Part shown: one piece after another, positions 16,886 to 26,554 of the stretch
Layout: each line of letters opens with the position of its first letter
Position numbering within the stretch: position 1 is the first letter of the stretch
DNA from: Hungatella effluvii
GTDB taxonomy: Bacteria; Bacillota; Clostridia; Lachnospirales; Lachnospiraceae
Direction of reading: 5' to 3'
NCBI RefSeq assembly: GCF_003201875.1
Contig: NZ_QJKD01000007.1
Coordinates: 196,992-260,991 of the forward strand
Length of the DNA stretch: 64,000 nt
Notes under the pieces: model-generated
What the model was told of the DNA's origin: nothing
The model's input: only the letters and a program-made list of their open reading frames with translations
The model's database searches: none
Position numbers and translations under genes: made by a program

Positions 16886-18316
16886 ATGTATAAAAAGGCT
16901 AACCTTGGCTGGCTGAAACACTGGGATTTTATGATCCTGGATTTAATTTGTCTGCAAGTGGCATTTATAAGCGCTTATTTTATTCGTCATGGGGTTCATT
17001 TGGCATATGAGAACAAGTTGTATCGAAATATGGCCTTTGTACTCTTCTTGATTCAAGTCTGCGTCACTTTCTTTGGCGAGAGCTTTAAAAATGTTTTGAA
17101 GAGGGGATATTATAAGGAGTTTACAACTACATTTAAGCACGTATGCCAAATAATTCTAATTGCGGTATTTTATTTGTTTGCAACGCAAACCGGTGAAGGA
17201 TATTCCAGAATTACATTGGTCCTGACCGGCATTATTTATATGGTCATCAGCTACATAGCCAGGATTCTTTGGAAAAAATATTTAAAAACCAAGGGTGTTG
17301 TAGGAAAAGGAAATCGATCGTTATTAATTATAACATCAGAAGAAATGATGGATATAGTGATTGATAATATTCGTAATAATAATTATGAAGGTTTCCAGAT
17401 TATAGGAATCAGCCTTCTTGATGCAGACAGGGTTGGTGAGACGATCAATGATGTGCCGGTAGTAGCAACCCTAGACAATGTTGAAGAGTATGTCTGCAGA
17501 GAATGGGTAGATGAGGTATTTCTTAATCTGCCCAAAGAGATTCCATTGCCAAGAGACCTGATTAATCATTTCATCGAGATGGGGATCACGGTTCACTTGA
17601 AACTGATCGAGATGGCGAAGCTGGAAGGCGAAGTTCAGCGGGTAGAGCGGTTGGGAAGCTACACCGTTTTAACGAGCAGTATTAATATGGCTTCATGGAA
17701 ACAGGCATTTTACAAGCGGGCTATGGATATTGCCGGCGGCCTGATCGGATGTATCATCACTGGAATTTTGTATTTGATTGTGGCACCATGCATTTACATA
17801 AAATCACCGGGACCTATCTTTTTTTCACAAGTCAGGGTAGGTAAAAACGGTAAGAGATTTAAGCTTTACAAATTCCGCAGCATGTATATGGACGCGGAGA
17901 AGCGTAAGAAAGAATTGATGGCACAGAATCGTGTGAAAGATGGAATGATGTTCAAGCTGGACCACGATCCCAGAATTATTGGTGGTGACAAAGGGATTGG
18001 AGGATTTATCAGAAAGTATTCGATCGATGAGTTCCCTCAGTTCTGGAATGTACTGAAAGGCGATATGAGCCTGGTAGGTACGAGGCCGCCGACCATCGAC
18101 GAATGGGACAAGTATGAACTGCACCACCGCGTAAGGCTGGCCATAAAGCCCGGAATAACCGGAATGTGGCAGGTGAGCGGGAGAAGTGATATTACGGACT
18201 TTGAAGAGGTTGTGAGGTTGGATAAGGAGTATATCACAAACTGGAGCCTGGGGTTGGATATGAAGATTGTGATGAGGACTGTGGGTGTGGTGTTTGGGAA
18301 GAGTGGGGCGATGTAA
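16886..18316 (+). CDS. Polyprenyl-phosphate sugar-1-phosphate transferase (initiating enzyme)
   Basis: A 476-residue enzyme that loads the first sugar phosphate on undecaprenyl phosphate at the inner membrane. The N-terminal half has four or five helices and a Rossmann-like domain, as in WbaP/CpsE types. The catalytic half starts near KRAMDIAGGLIG with one membrane helix and contains SPGPIFFSQVRVGKNGKRF, KFRSMY, SIDEFPQFWNVLKGDMSLVG and KPGITGMWQVSGRS. RBS GGGTGAGGATG lies just upstream. This is the only initiating transferase in the window and stands first in the plus-strand operon behind a strong promoter and structured leader. The sugar (glucose, galactose or an amino sugar) cannot be read off. 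Confidence 0.95.
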   Translation: MYKKANLGWLKHWDFMILDLICLQVAFISAYFIRHGVHLAYENKLYRNMAFVLFLIQVCVTFFGESFKNVLKRGYYKEFTTTFKHVCQIILIAVFYLFATQTGEGYSRITLVLTGIIYMVISYIARILWKKYLKTKGVVGKGNRSLLIITSEEMMDIVIDNIRNNNYEGFQIIGISLLDADRVGETINDVPVVATLDNVEEYVCREWVDEVFLNLPKEIPLPRDLINHFIEMGITVHLKLIEMAKLEGEVQRVERLGSYTVLTSSINMASWKQAFYKRAMDIAGGLIGCIITGILYLIVAPCIYIKSPGPIFFSQVRVGKNGKRFKLYKFRSMYMDAEKRKKELMAQNRVKDGMMFKLDHDPRIIGGDKGIGGFIRKYSIDEFPQFWNVLKGDMSLVGTRPPTIDEWDKYELHHRVRLAIKPGITGMWQVSGRSDITDFEEVVRLDKEYITNWSLGLDMKIVMRTVGVVFGKSGAM

Positions 18317-18901
18317 GGGTTAGATAGATAAAAGTAATGGGTTTTAGGGTGTGAACTGGAAATAATAACAATTATTTTGTATAGGAGAGAAATTTACGTT
18401 TATCATGAATATGTTTTAAACTCTCTTTTGTAATATTAAATTAAACTATGTTTATTTATATATAGAATAGCAGCTAAAACGAAAAAGTACTTAGCCAAAT
18501 TTTACTTAGTAGGATACATGAATATTAAAACTATTTAATACAAGTATGGAGATGGGGGACAAATTAAATCGAAAAGCATTTTATTATATTAACGAATATA
18601 TGGGGATAGTTTTTTTTGTATTATGATGTTGTACTGTTTTGTTGTAGTTAAAATTTGTTCTTAATTATTATTAAAAGGATTAATGTAAATATACAAGAAG
18701 TTTAACAAACAATAACAGCAATTATATAAGTTTTTTAATGTATAAAAAGATTGAGGAAATCATCAATGAGTAAGATTTAACCGGTAACCTGTTTGACATA
18801 GTCAGTTTAATAGTCGTAAAACTTTTAACTGGCATAAAACAAACGCAAAGCCCTCTCAAATTGATTTTATATAGCACTTTTTAAAGAGATGAGGAATAGA
18901 C
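18317..18901. other. AT-rich non-coding gap
   Basis: About 585 bases of very AT-rich sequence with no open frame having a ribosome site, and no hairpin terminator that I can identify. It separates the sugar transferase from a decayed ugd copy and is probably the remains of displaced genes. Confidence 0.5.
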
Positions 18902-19402
18902 ATTATAATAAAAGATTACAAAATGGCCGTAGCCGGAATGGGATATGTAGGATTATCGATTGCTACATTACTTTCCCAACACCATAAAGTAACCGCTGTT
19001 GATATTATTCTGAAAAAAGTGGCGACGATAAACAATCGTATATCTCCAGTTCAAGACGAATATATAGAAATATTTAAATAAGAAAGAACTGAATATGATA
19101 GCAACTTTGGATGCAAGGGAGGCTTTTATAGTAATGTTGATTTTGTAATAATCACTGCTCCTACAAACTACGATGCTACAAATCAATACTTTGATACATC
19201 TGTAGTAGAGGCAGTGATTAAATCGATTATGAAGTATAACCCAGATGCCATAATGGTTATCAAGTCCACAATTCCTGTGGGCCATACCAAGAGTATCCGT
19301 GAAAAGTTTGGTGATGGTGATACAAAAAAATCAGCAGAGATTTTGCTAAATTGCTTCAGGAAGGTGCGATAAAGGAAGATATCGATATGTATGTGGCATA
19401 AT
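18902..19402 (+). pseudogene. Remnant of a nucleotide-sugar (UDP-glucose) dehydrogenase
   Basis: Translation from about 18911 gives [19 protein letters not shown], the NAD-binding start of UDP-glucose 6-dehydrogenase, but it stops at 19079. The frame then continues with VDFVIITAPTNYD and KSTIPVGHTKSIREKFGDG, both conserved in the family. Near 19330 it shifts into another frame giving RDFAKLLQEGAIKEDID before ending. The C-terminal two thirds is missing. It resembles the single-chain Ugd type rather than the intact 44980-46302 dehydrogenase, so it is not a duplicate of that gene. Confidence 0.85.
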
Positions 19403-19438
19403 AGGAACACAAACATCTAGTCAGGAGATGGGTAGGTG

Positions 19439-19663
19439 ATGAGTTCATATATTCTTATCCGGAAAGGTGAACAAAAAGTCTGTGAAAATAGCGTAAATAC
19501 AAGGAAAATCGCAGGCTTTCAGGCCGCCAAAGAAGGAAAGAGTTATGCCGCAGTGGACGGATATTTCCACCCGCTGTTTGTCGTGGCCAAGAATGAAAAA
19601 GTTAAAAAACAGGATTTTAATTGCTTTGTGAAGATAGATATAAAGCCGAGTAGGCAGATGTGA
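19439..19663 (+). CDS. Small hypothetical protein or gene fragment
   Basis: A 74-codon open frame, rich in lysine, without membrane helix or motif I can name. AGGAG at 19423-19427 is 11 bases from the ATG at 19439. It lies between the ugd remnant and the Alg14-like gene and may be a leftover of a displaced gene. Confidence 0.3.
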   Translation: MSSYILIRKGEQKVCENSVNTRKIAGFQAAKEGKSYAAVDGYFHPLFVVAKNEKVKKQDFNCFVKIDIKPSRQM

Positions 19664-19681
19664 AAGAGGAGCAGTAATAAG

Positions 19682-20131
19682 ATGAAAGTTTGTTTAGTAG
19701 GGTCCAGTGGAGGACACTTGACACATTTATATATGTTAAAACCGTTTTGGCAGAATAAGGAACGTTTCTGGGTAACCTTTGACAAAGCTGATGCGCAGTC
19801 CCTTCTTGAAGATGAGAAGATGTATTCTTGCCATTACCCAACCAATCGAAATATAAAAAATCTAATTAAAAATACGATTGTTGCTTGGAAAGTTCTTAGA
19901 AAGGAAAGACCGGATCTGATTATCTCGTCAGGTGCAGCAGTAGCAGTACCATTCTTTTATTTAGGAAAACTCTACGGAGCAAAAACAATTTATATAGAAG
20001 TCTTTGACCGCATTGATGCTTCTACTGTAACTGGAAAGTTGGTATACCCAATCACCGATAAGTTTATAGTCGAATGGGAGGAGATGCGTCGTGTATATCC
20101 CAAGGCGATTAACTTGGGCAGCATTTTCTAA
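19682..20131 (+). CDS. Alg14/PssD-like glycosyltransferase subunit
   Basis: A 149-residue protein of the Alg14/CpsF (PssD) type, the membrane-associated partner that recruits and activates the small catalytic subunit encoded next. Characteristic are the N-terminal GSSGGHLTHL, the middle DLIISSGAAVAVPFFYLGKL and YIEVFDRIDASTVTGKLVYP. GAGGAGC lies 9 bases before the ATG. The next gene (Alg13-like) starts 14 bases downstream, so they form the usual two-polypeptide transferase that adds the second sugar to the lipid carrier. A second such pair exists in the minus-strand operon (44506-44976 and 42953-44506). Confidence 0.9.
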   Translation: MKVCLVGSSGGHLTHLYMLKPFWQNKERFWVTFDKADAQSLLEDEKMYSCHYPTNRNIKNLIKNTIVAWKVLRKERPDLIISSGAAVAVPFFYLGKLYGAKTIYIEVFDRIDASTVTGKLVYPITDKFIVEWEEMRRVYPKAINLGSIF

Positions 20132-20145
20132 GGAGCATAAGGTAG

Positions 20146-20640
20146 ATGATATTCGTTACAGTAGGGACGCACGAGCAGCAATTTAATCGTTTGGTGCAAA
20201 AGATAGATGAATTAAAAAGAGACGGTGTAATTGAGGAAAAAGTTCTGATTCAAACCGGCTATTCTACATATGAACCAGAGTATTGTGAATGGAGTCAGTG
20301 GATTCCATACCCGAAGATGCTTGAAAATGTAAATAAAGCAAGAATCGTCGTCACCCACGGTGGCCCATCCAGCTTTATCATGCCACTTCAGGTTGGAAAA
20401 ACTCCGATTGTGGTGCCAAGACAAGCGAAGTTTGATGAGCATGTAAATGATCATCAAGTGAAGTTTTGCAATGCAGTTGCAGAACGGTACGGTTCTATCT
20501 TCGTGGTAGAGAACATTTTAAAACTTGGCGAAGCTATCATGGGATATGAAGATCTCTTCAAAGCAATGCCGGGAAAGCAGGAAAGCAATAATGCCAAGTT
20601 CAATGCGGAACTTGAGAAGATTGTAGAGGAAATGCTGTGA
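20146..20640 (+). CDS. Alg13/PssE-like glycosyltransferase catalytic subunit
   Basis: A 164-residue protein equivalent to the C-terminal half of GT28 transferases (Alg13/CpsG/PssE). It begins MIFVTVGTHEQQFNRL, and the nucleotide-sugar binding region is VVTHGGPSSFIMPLQVGKTPIVVPRQ near residues 68-93. It needs the Alg14-like protein just upstream for activity and membrane attachment. AGGAG is well placed upstream of the ATG. The stop overlaps the GTG start of the next gene. Confidence 0.9.
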   Translation: MIFVTVGTHEQQFNRLVQKIDELKRDGVIEEKVLIQTGYSTYEPEYCEWSQWIPYPKMLENVNKARIVVTHGGPSSFIMPLQVGKTPIVVPRQAKFDEHVNDHQVKFCNAVAERYGSIFVVENILKLGEAIMGYEDLFKAMPGKQESNNAKFNAELEKIVEEML

Positions 20641-22592
20641 TACCCATTAAGGAGAAACTTAGGGAATTAAAGAATCCACCGGGGAAAATAGATGTAAATG
20701 AAATATATGACAGGCTTGTACCCTATAAATATGTTTCCTTTGATATTTTCGATACGCTAATAAAGAGAAAAGTAAATACTCCAGTGGACATTTTCAAAAT
20801 CATGGAATTGTCTGTTGGAGATAATTTTGTATATAAGAGGATAGAGGCTGAGCGTAAAGCGAGAGAAAATTCTGCTCATGAGGAAGTAACTCTACAAGAA
20901 ATTTACGATCATTATCCTGAGAAAAACAGCGGTTATGCTAAAAAAGAGTTGGAAATTGAACTGGATACAATAGTACCAAATATTCCAATGCTTGAAGTTT
21001 ATCGCAGATGTGTTGCTGATGGAAAGAAAATCTTCATCACGACAGACATGTATTGGCCAATAGCATCAATAAAAAATCTTTTAAAGCAGGTTTGCGTTGA
21101 TAAATACGAGAAGCTTTACCTTTCAAGTGAGGAACAGAAAACAAAGAAAACAGGATCCCTATTTAAGGAGATTCTTAAAGAACAGAATATTCGTCCAGAA
21201 GAACTCATTCATATTGGTGATCATCCTCAAAGCGATTATAAAGTTCCAAGGAATATCGGAATTGCTGCTATTCAGATTCCAAGAAGAACAAAAGAAATAC
21301 AGTTCAGGGAAAAGTTGGAAGGGTTACAGAATAATTATCTTAATTCATTGATAAAAAACACCTACACGAGTGACCAGGATGCCTATTACGAATTTGGGTA
21401 TGCACAATTTGGAAAACTGCTCTGGGGTTATTCTAGGTGGATTCATCAGAAAACGTTAGAAAAAGGAATAAGCGAATTATTCTTCTTTGCTAGAGATGGT
21501 TGGATCATGAAGCAAGCCTATGACATCTGTTTTGCTGATCCGACAATTCATACTCATTATTTAGAGGTGTCACGTCGTAGCCTAAGAGGACCAAACCTAT
21601 GGATGGACTTCCACTACGATAAAGTGCTTGACATGGTTGTTAATTCGAAGCTCATATCTATAAGATCTATATTTGATGGGTTAGGATTGGAAATTGATAA
21701 CTATAAAGAGCAATTATCAGATTTGGGAATTTCTAAAGATACTGTCTACGACAGAAGCACTATCCGAGATGATGAGAAACTGAAATACCTTATTCTATCA
21801 TTAGAGAAAGAGATTGTAAGTAACTCCAAGATAGAATACGATGCCTTGAATGAATACTTAAAAACCAATGGGATATCCGGAAAATTTGGAATAATTGATA
21901 TTGGATATGCTGGTAGTATGCAACGTTATCTGCAGCAGACTTTGAATCAACTGGGAATTGCCTACGAGATCTCAGGCTTTTATTTAGCAGTTGCTGATTA
22001 CTATACAAAGAATGATTCGGTAGATAATCCGCTTGATTTAAATGGATATCTGTTCGATTTCAAACATGATCCGTCTGCTGTAGATACAAGAAGCTCTTAT
22101 GTTGGACTTTTTGAAACCTTGTTCCTTGAACAGGACGGATCTGTGAAGCGATATATTCAGGTGGACGGAGGCGTTAAAGCTGAGCGTTATCCATATGAAT
22201 ACTATCGGGAAGGAAAACCTACACAGGATTTCTTAAAGATCAAGTCATTGCAACAGGGTGCAATGGATTTTGTAAAGGCAGCGGCTGCAGACAAGAATTT
22301 GGAGCGTTTTGATTACTCTGTTGATGATTTATTTTACGGAATTTATGAAAGTGGAGTAAATCCAGATAAGCATGATTTGGAGTTGTTTAGCGAAATTGAG
22401 TTTTATGATGAAGGTATTACAGCAAAACTCGCAGCGCCAAAGAGTTTAATGTTTTATCTTGGTCATGTGAGCCAACTAAAACGTGACTTTTTATCTTGTA
22501 GGTGGAAGATTGGATTTATGAAAAAGCTATTTAAGATCAATCTTCCATATCAAAAGATGTATCAAAAAATGAAGAGAGTTGAAAGCGAGTAA
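20637..22592 (+). CDS. HAD-superfamily protein with long C-terminal extension
   Basis: A 651-residue protein. Residues about 30-230 are a HAD hydrolase core: motif I SFDIFDTLI, motif II FITTDMYW and motif III IHIGDHPQSDY, with all acidic catalytic positions present. The remaining 400 residues have no recognised domain and no membrane helix. Genes of this shape are frequent in capsule clusters, where a phosphatase or a role in polymer modification is supposed but not proven to my knowledge. The start is GTG, overlapping the previous stop (GTGA), so the genes are translationally coupled. Substrate unknown. Confidence 0.8.
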   Translation: MIPIKEKLRELKNPPGKIDVNEIYDRLVPYKYVSFDIFDTLIKRKVNTPVDIFKIMELSVGDNFVYKRIEAERKARENSAHEEVTLQEIYDHYPEKNSGYAKKELEIELDTIVPNIPMLEVYRRCVADGKKIFITTDMYWPIASIKNLLKQVCVDKYEKLYLSSEEQKTKKTGSLFKEILKEQNIRPEELIHIGDHPQSDYKVPRNIGIAAIQIPRRTKEIQFREKLEGLQNNYLNSLIKNTYTSDQDAYYEFGYAQFGKLLWGYSRWIHQKTLEKGISELFFFARDGWIMKQAYDICFADPTIHTHYLEVSRRSLRGPNLWMDFHYDKVLDMVVNSKLISIRSIFDGLGLEIDNYKEQLSDLGISKDTVYDRSTIRDDEKLKYLILSLEKEIVSNSKIEYDALNEYLKTNGISGKFGIIDIGYAGSMQRYLQQTLNQLGIAYEISGFYLAVADYYTKNDSVDNPLDLNGYLFDFKHDPSAVDTRSSYVGLFETLFLEQDGSVKRYIQVDGGVKAERYPYEYYREGKPTQDFLKIKSLQQGAMDFVKAAAADKNLERFDYSVDDLFYGIYESGVNPDKHDLELFSEIEFYDEGITAKLAAPKSLMFYLGHVSQLKRDFLSCRWKIGFMKKLFKINLPYQKMYQKMKRVESE

Positions 22593-22594
22593 TT

Positions 22595-23701
22595 ATGGAA
22601 AAGCAGCCAAAACGCATACTCATAATTGGATTGACAGAGAGAATGGGTGGCGTAGAGACATTTATTTATAATACGACAACACATTCTGATAAAGCCAAAT
22701 ATAAATACGATTATCTCGTTCATGGTACAGATCACTGCGTATTTGAAGATGAGATAAACAAATATTATGACGATGGTGAGAAGCATATTTTCTTCGTAAA
22801 GAAATATAAAGAAGATCCATTGGGCTGCATCAGAGACTTGAAGAAATTTTACGTAGAAAATGGTCACAAATATGATTACGTCCATTTCCAATCGGGTTCG
22901 ACAGCGGAAATTCTTTATGTTTATCCCTTCTGCAAAAAATACGACTTTAAAGTAATATCTCATAGTCATAACGGAAATGGATATTCGCCTGTTATAAACA
23001 ATATTTTTCGCAGAATAGTCAATAAGATAACATCCAAAAGACTATCCTGTTCTGCAGAAGCAACGAGATGGTTCTTCGGTGACGAGTATATGAATAGTAC
23101 GCAAATTATTGTCAATGGAGTCGATACAGATCGTTTCACATATAATGAGTCTGCACGTCAGAAAATCCGTAAACATTACGGTTTTTCGGATGAACTTGTT
23201 GTAGGACATATTGGAAGATTCTCCGAACAGAAAAACCATAAATTGATCCTTGGAATTTTCAAAGCCGTACTCGAAAAACAGTCAGATGCTAAGCTGCTGT
23301 TGGTCGGTGTAGGAGAATTGCAGGACAGTATAAAAGAATTGAGTAAATCTCTTGGGATTGACAGGTCAATTATATTTGCTGGAAAGCAGATGAGGACTGA
23401 GGATTATTACAGTGCATTCGATGTTTTTCTTATGCCCTCGTTATATGAAGGCCTTCCAATTGTTGGAGTGGAAGCGCAGTGTGAAGGATTGGAATGTCTA
23501 TTCTCTGATCAGATTGATAAGCAAATTCTTATTACTGACAGAGCGAAGATGTTAGGACTGAATAATGCTCCAGAGGTGTGGAGTGATGCTATAGTTTCAG
23601 CGAACGTTAGTGACAGAACAAAATATTCAGATGAAATAAAAGCTTCTGGATATTCGTTGGCGGATACGGTGAAAACCTTAGAAAAGGTATATAAAGTATA
23701 A
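22595..23701 (+). CDS. GT4-family glycosyltransferase (EpsF-like)
   Basis: A 368-residue retaining transferase of the GT-B fold. The N-terminal domain has RMGGVETFIYN and the C-terminal nucleotide-binding domain has GRFSEQKNHKLIL, LLLVGVGEL and PSLYEGLPIVGVEAQ, where the conserved E of the EGxP region is present. It starts two bases after the HAD gene. It is similar to EpsF-type enzymes that extend lipid-linked repeats in the cytoplasm. Donor and acceptor unknown. Confidence 0.92.
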   Translation: MEKQPKRILIIGLTERMGGVETFIYNTTTHSDKAKYKYDYLVHGTDHCVFEDEINKYYDDGEKHIFFVKKYKEDPLGCIRDLKKFYVENGHKYDYVHFQSGSTAEILYVYPFCKKYDFKVISHSHNGNGYSPVINNIFRRIVNKITSKRLSCSAEATRWFFGDEYMNSTQIIVNGVDTDRFTYNESARQKIRKHYGFSDELVVGHIGRFSEQKNHKLILGIFKAVLEKQSDAKLLLVGVGELQDSIKELSKSLGIDRSIIFAGKQMRTEDYYSAFDVFLMPSLYEGLPIVGVEAQCEGLECLFSDQIDKQILITDRAKMLGLNNAPEVWSDAIVSANVSDRTKYSDEIKASGYSLADTVKTLEKVYKV

Positions 23702-23708
23702 GAATTGT

Positions 23709-24318
23709 ATGAGGTATAAAATGAAGAGAGTATTAACAGTAACATTGAAGATACTTAACCTTCCAAGAATAATAATAGCATATTTGCTGGTTAACTTTGC
23801 ACGTGTTTCATCTCTCGTTGAAGGGAATATGAAAAGGTTAAATTATAGGTATGATGTGGCTGTAGATTCCTTTAGTGGAATGCTTGCTACATGTCTGTCA
23901 AGAGATCGAATATTTCAAGCGATATTAGAGCATCGTCTGACTGATTCAAATAAGATCTTTGGTTACATTTTTCGTATATATTTCCCAACTCTGGCGCAAT
24001 GATATTGAAATTTGGTCAAAAATGGGGGGGGATTGGAGAAGGCTTTACAATATATCATGGCTATGGCTTAATTATCAATTGCTTGAAAACCGGTGGAATT
24101 TGTCAGTTTACCAAGGTGTGACTATTTAAAAAAAATGGAAGAGGCGAGGACGATTTACTAATAATTGGTGATAATGTGACGATATACTCGAATGCTGTGG
24201 TAGTTGGCAACATACATGTTGGTATAATGTGAAGATTGGGGCTTGCACCGTGGTGACAAAAGATGTACCGGAAAATAGTATTGTTTATTCTTCTATCCCA
24301 TATATAAAATCCAACTGA
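23709..24318 (+). pseudogene. Broken hexapeptide (serine acetyltransferase-like) gene
   Basis: The first 97 codons read as an intact N-terminal helical domain and then stop. Beyond the stop, the left-handed beta-helix signatures persist in shifted frames: GEGFTIYHGYGLIIN after a G-run at 24025-24032, then LLIIGDNVTIYSNAVVVGNI and VTKDVPENSIVYSSIP. At least three lesions are visible, at the G-run, at an A-run near 24128, and a small deletion near 24228. The order and motifs are those of CysE-like transferases used to acetylate sugars in capsule clusters. An intact relative is at 42420-42953. Confidence 0.85.
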
Positions 24319-24332
24319 AAGGTTGTAAAAGA

Positions 24333-25361
24333 ATGAAAAAGGTAAGTATAATTGCTCCTGTATACAATGTTGAAAAATATATAAAGCGTTGCATTGATAG
24401 CATTTTAGAACAAACATACTCTGATATTGAAGTAATACTTGTGGATGATGGATCAAAGGACTCGACCGGGAAAATTTGTGATGAGTATGCGATATCAGAT
24501 CAAAGGATCAAAGTAGTCCATAAAGAAAATGGAGGACTTGGAATTGCTCGTAATTCGGGGCTTGAGATGGCAACAGGAGATTTTGTCACATTTATTGACG
24601 GTGATGACAGCATTACGAATGACCATATTAAAAAGATGGTAAAAGCATTGGAGAAGGATGATGCAGATACATGTCTCGCTGGTCATACCAAGATTTATGC
24701 AGATAGCAGGGTTGAGCATATTAATGTTTGTGCAGGAAAAATATTCAAAGGTGAAGAAGTAAAAAATGAAATATTAACCAGAATGGTGGGAAGTAATCCA
24801 GACGGGAGTGACTATATTGAGATGTCAGTTTGTATGGTGCTTCTATCTAAGAAGATTATTGATGAGTTTGGCCTTAGATTTCATTCAGAGAGAGACTTCA
24901 TCAGCGAAGATTTGATCTTTGACTTTGATTATTATCCGAGATCAAAAAAGGCTGTTGTTATAGACGATGTAGGATACTATTACTATGATAACGAAGGATC
25001 TTTGACTACTAAATACAATCCAAAGAGATTTGAAAAGCAAAAGGAGATGACGAGAGAGGTCATTGAGAGAGCTAAGTATATAGGAATCTATGAGAAGTGT
25101 GAGCAAAGGATTTTGAATACATTTGTCAGCATTTCTCGATACTGTATTAAGTTGGAGCAGAAGTTTTCTAACAACTCATATAAGACATATAAGACAAACG
25201 CAACAAAGATTTTAAAGGATGCTTTCTTACAGAAAGCCTTAACTGATATTGACAACGGAAATATCCCAATTAAATCGAGAATTGTTAATATAATGATGAA
25301 TAGACAGTGGCGATTTTTATTGTGGCTCACTATGAGTTTTAAAAATCGTTATGGAATATAG
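24333..25361 (+). CDS. GT2-family glycosyltransferase
   Basis: A 342-residue GT-A transferase. The opening SIIAPVYNVEKYIKRCIDSI, the VDDGSKDSTGKICDEYA block and the metal-binding DGDD in FIDGDDSI at about residue 85 are all present. A later EDLIFDFDYY matches the usual ED motif that carries the catalytic base. GAAAGG lies 15 bases upstream of the ATG. It follows the broken acetyltransferase and precedes the polymerase gene. Acceptor unknown. Confidence 0.9.
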   Translation: MKKVSIIAPVYNVEKYIKRCIDSILEQTYSDIEVILVDDGSKDSTGKICDEYAISDQRIKVVHKENGGLGIARNSGLEMATGDFVTFIDGDDSITNDHIKKMVKALEKDDADTCLAGHTKIYADSRVEHINVCAGKIFKGEEVKNEILTRMVGSNPDGSDYIEMSVCMVLLSKKIIDEFGLRFHSERDFISEDLIFDFDYYPRSKKAVVIDDVGYYYYDNEGSLTTKYNPKRFEKQKEMTREVIERAKYIGIYEKCEQRILNTFVSISRYCIKLEQKFSNNSYKTYKTNATKILKDAFLQKALTDIDNGNIPIKSRIVNIMMNRQWRFLLWLTMSFKNRYGI

Positions 25362-25374
25362 AAGGAGTAGTTTT

Positions 25375-26553
25375 ATGAAGATCAAGATAAATACAATAAT
25401 CATACTCTTAAGTTGTTTGTTATTTGCATCTTCGCCATATTTAAGTCAGACAATTAACAATGTAGTGTTTTTGGTGGTTAGCTTAGTGCTGCTCATTTCA
25501 ATGATTCAAAAGCAAATTTACCGGACCACTATAAAAGAGTGTATACCAATTATTGTTTTTTGTTGTATTACTGTTGTTTGTACAGTATTGAATCATGGAA
25601 TGACAAGCAGAACCATTAATGCGATTGTAACAGGATTGAGATATGTGATGCTTTTTATGGCTTATTGTCAACTAAGCATAGAAACTTCAGCTCAGAAAGT
25701 TGCAGATACAGTTTTCAAGATTCTTTTTGTCGCAACAACAATAGAAGATTTGTGTGTGCTAATTACAAAGGGGTATGGAATAGTTAATGATGGAACTTTG
25801 GCATATTATTTGTTTGGAAACAAATTTGGAGTTTCATATTTGCATATGCTTACGTTATCACTTTTTCTGTTTCATATTTTTACTACACGAGGTTTTTTGA
25901 TCAAGAAAAATGCATTTTGGATATACTTGGCATTCAGCGTTGCAATATGTATGATTGCTGATTGTAATACTGGGGTGATAGGCTGTGTTGTAATAGGAGG
26001 AATGACTTTTATTGCGGGGAAAAAAGATAGGTTTATAAAGATAATTGATAGTCCAATAATTTACTTAGTAATCTTTATTAGCTTGACATTTTTATTAGTA
26101 GGAACGGACGTTATTTTGAATAATAGATTTTTAGCTACGTTGCTACAAAAGTATTCTCATACTAATAAGATACTAACTGGTAGAGTGGATATGTACAAAA
26201 TTGCGCTTTACACAATAGTTCAAAAGCCTGTTTGGGGTTATGGAATAAATAATACCATAGTATCAGACACATTGTCATGGGGAAACGCGCAAAATGGATT
26301 ATTAAAAATGCTTTTGGATTATGGCCTAATTGGCACTGCAGCTTTTCTGAATGTTTGTTGGCGATCAATTTATCAGAGAGTGAGAGGAAATGTCAATGAT
26401 ATGGTATTCCCAATTTTGACATTTTTATATTCGATGGCTGTATGCTCAATGGTTGAGATCAATCTTTCAGGATATTATTTTGCGGGCCTAGCATTGGTCA
26501 ATGCAGCACAAGCAAAAAAGTATTATGATGCAAAGAATCTAGTAGGAAATTGA
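25375..26553 (+). CDS. O-antigen polymerase/ligase-like membrane protein (Wzy type)
   Basis: A 392-residue protein with about ten hydrophobic segments and a large extracellular loop containing RVDMYKIALYTIVQKPVWGYGINN, which resembles the conserved loop of the Wzy_C family (GxG after a catalytic Arg). It polymerises undecaprenyl-linked repeats on the outer face of the membrane. I start it at 25375, where GAAGGAG is 7 bases upstream; the ATG at 25351 would lie inside the previous gene without a ribosome site. A second, unrelated polymerase (EpsG type) lies at 40080. Confidence 0.8.
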   Translation: MKIKINTIIILLSCLLFASSPYLSQTINNVVFLVVSLVLLISMIQKQIYRTTIKECIPIIVFCCITVVCTVLNHGMTSRTINAIVTGLRYVMLFMAYCQLSIETSAQKVADTVFKILFVATTIEDLCVLITKGYGIVNDGTLAYYLFGNKFGVSYLHMLTLSLFLFHIFTTRGFLIKKNAFWIYLAFSVAICMIADCNTGVIGCVVIGGMTFIAGKKDRFIKIIDSPIIYLVIFISLTFLLVGTDVILNNRFLATLLQKYSHTNKILTGRVDMYKIALYTIVQKPVWGYGINNTIVSDTLSWGNAQNGLLKMLLDYGLIGTAAFLNVCWRSIYQRVRGNVNDMVFPILTFLYSMAVCSMVEINLSGYYFAGLALVNAAQAKKYYDAKNLVGN

Positions 26554-26554
26554 T

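Noticed and set aside
24025..24032. Phase-variable G-run in the acetyltransferase
   Set aside because: Restoring the frame at the run still leaves two further disruptions downstream, so switching there could not give a working enzyme.
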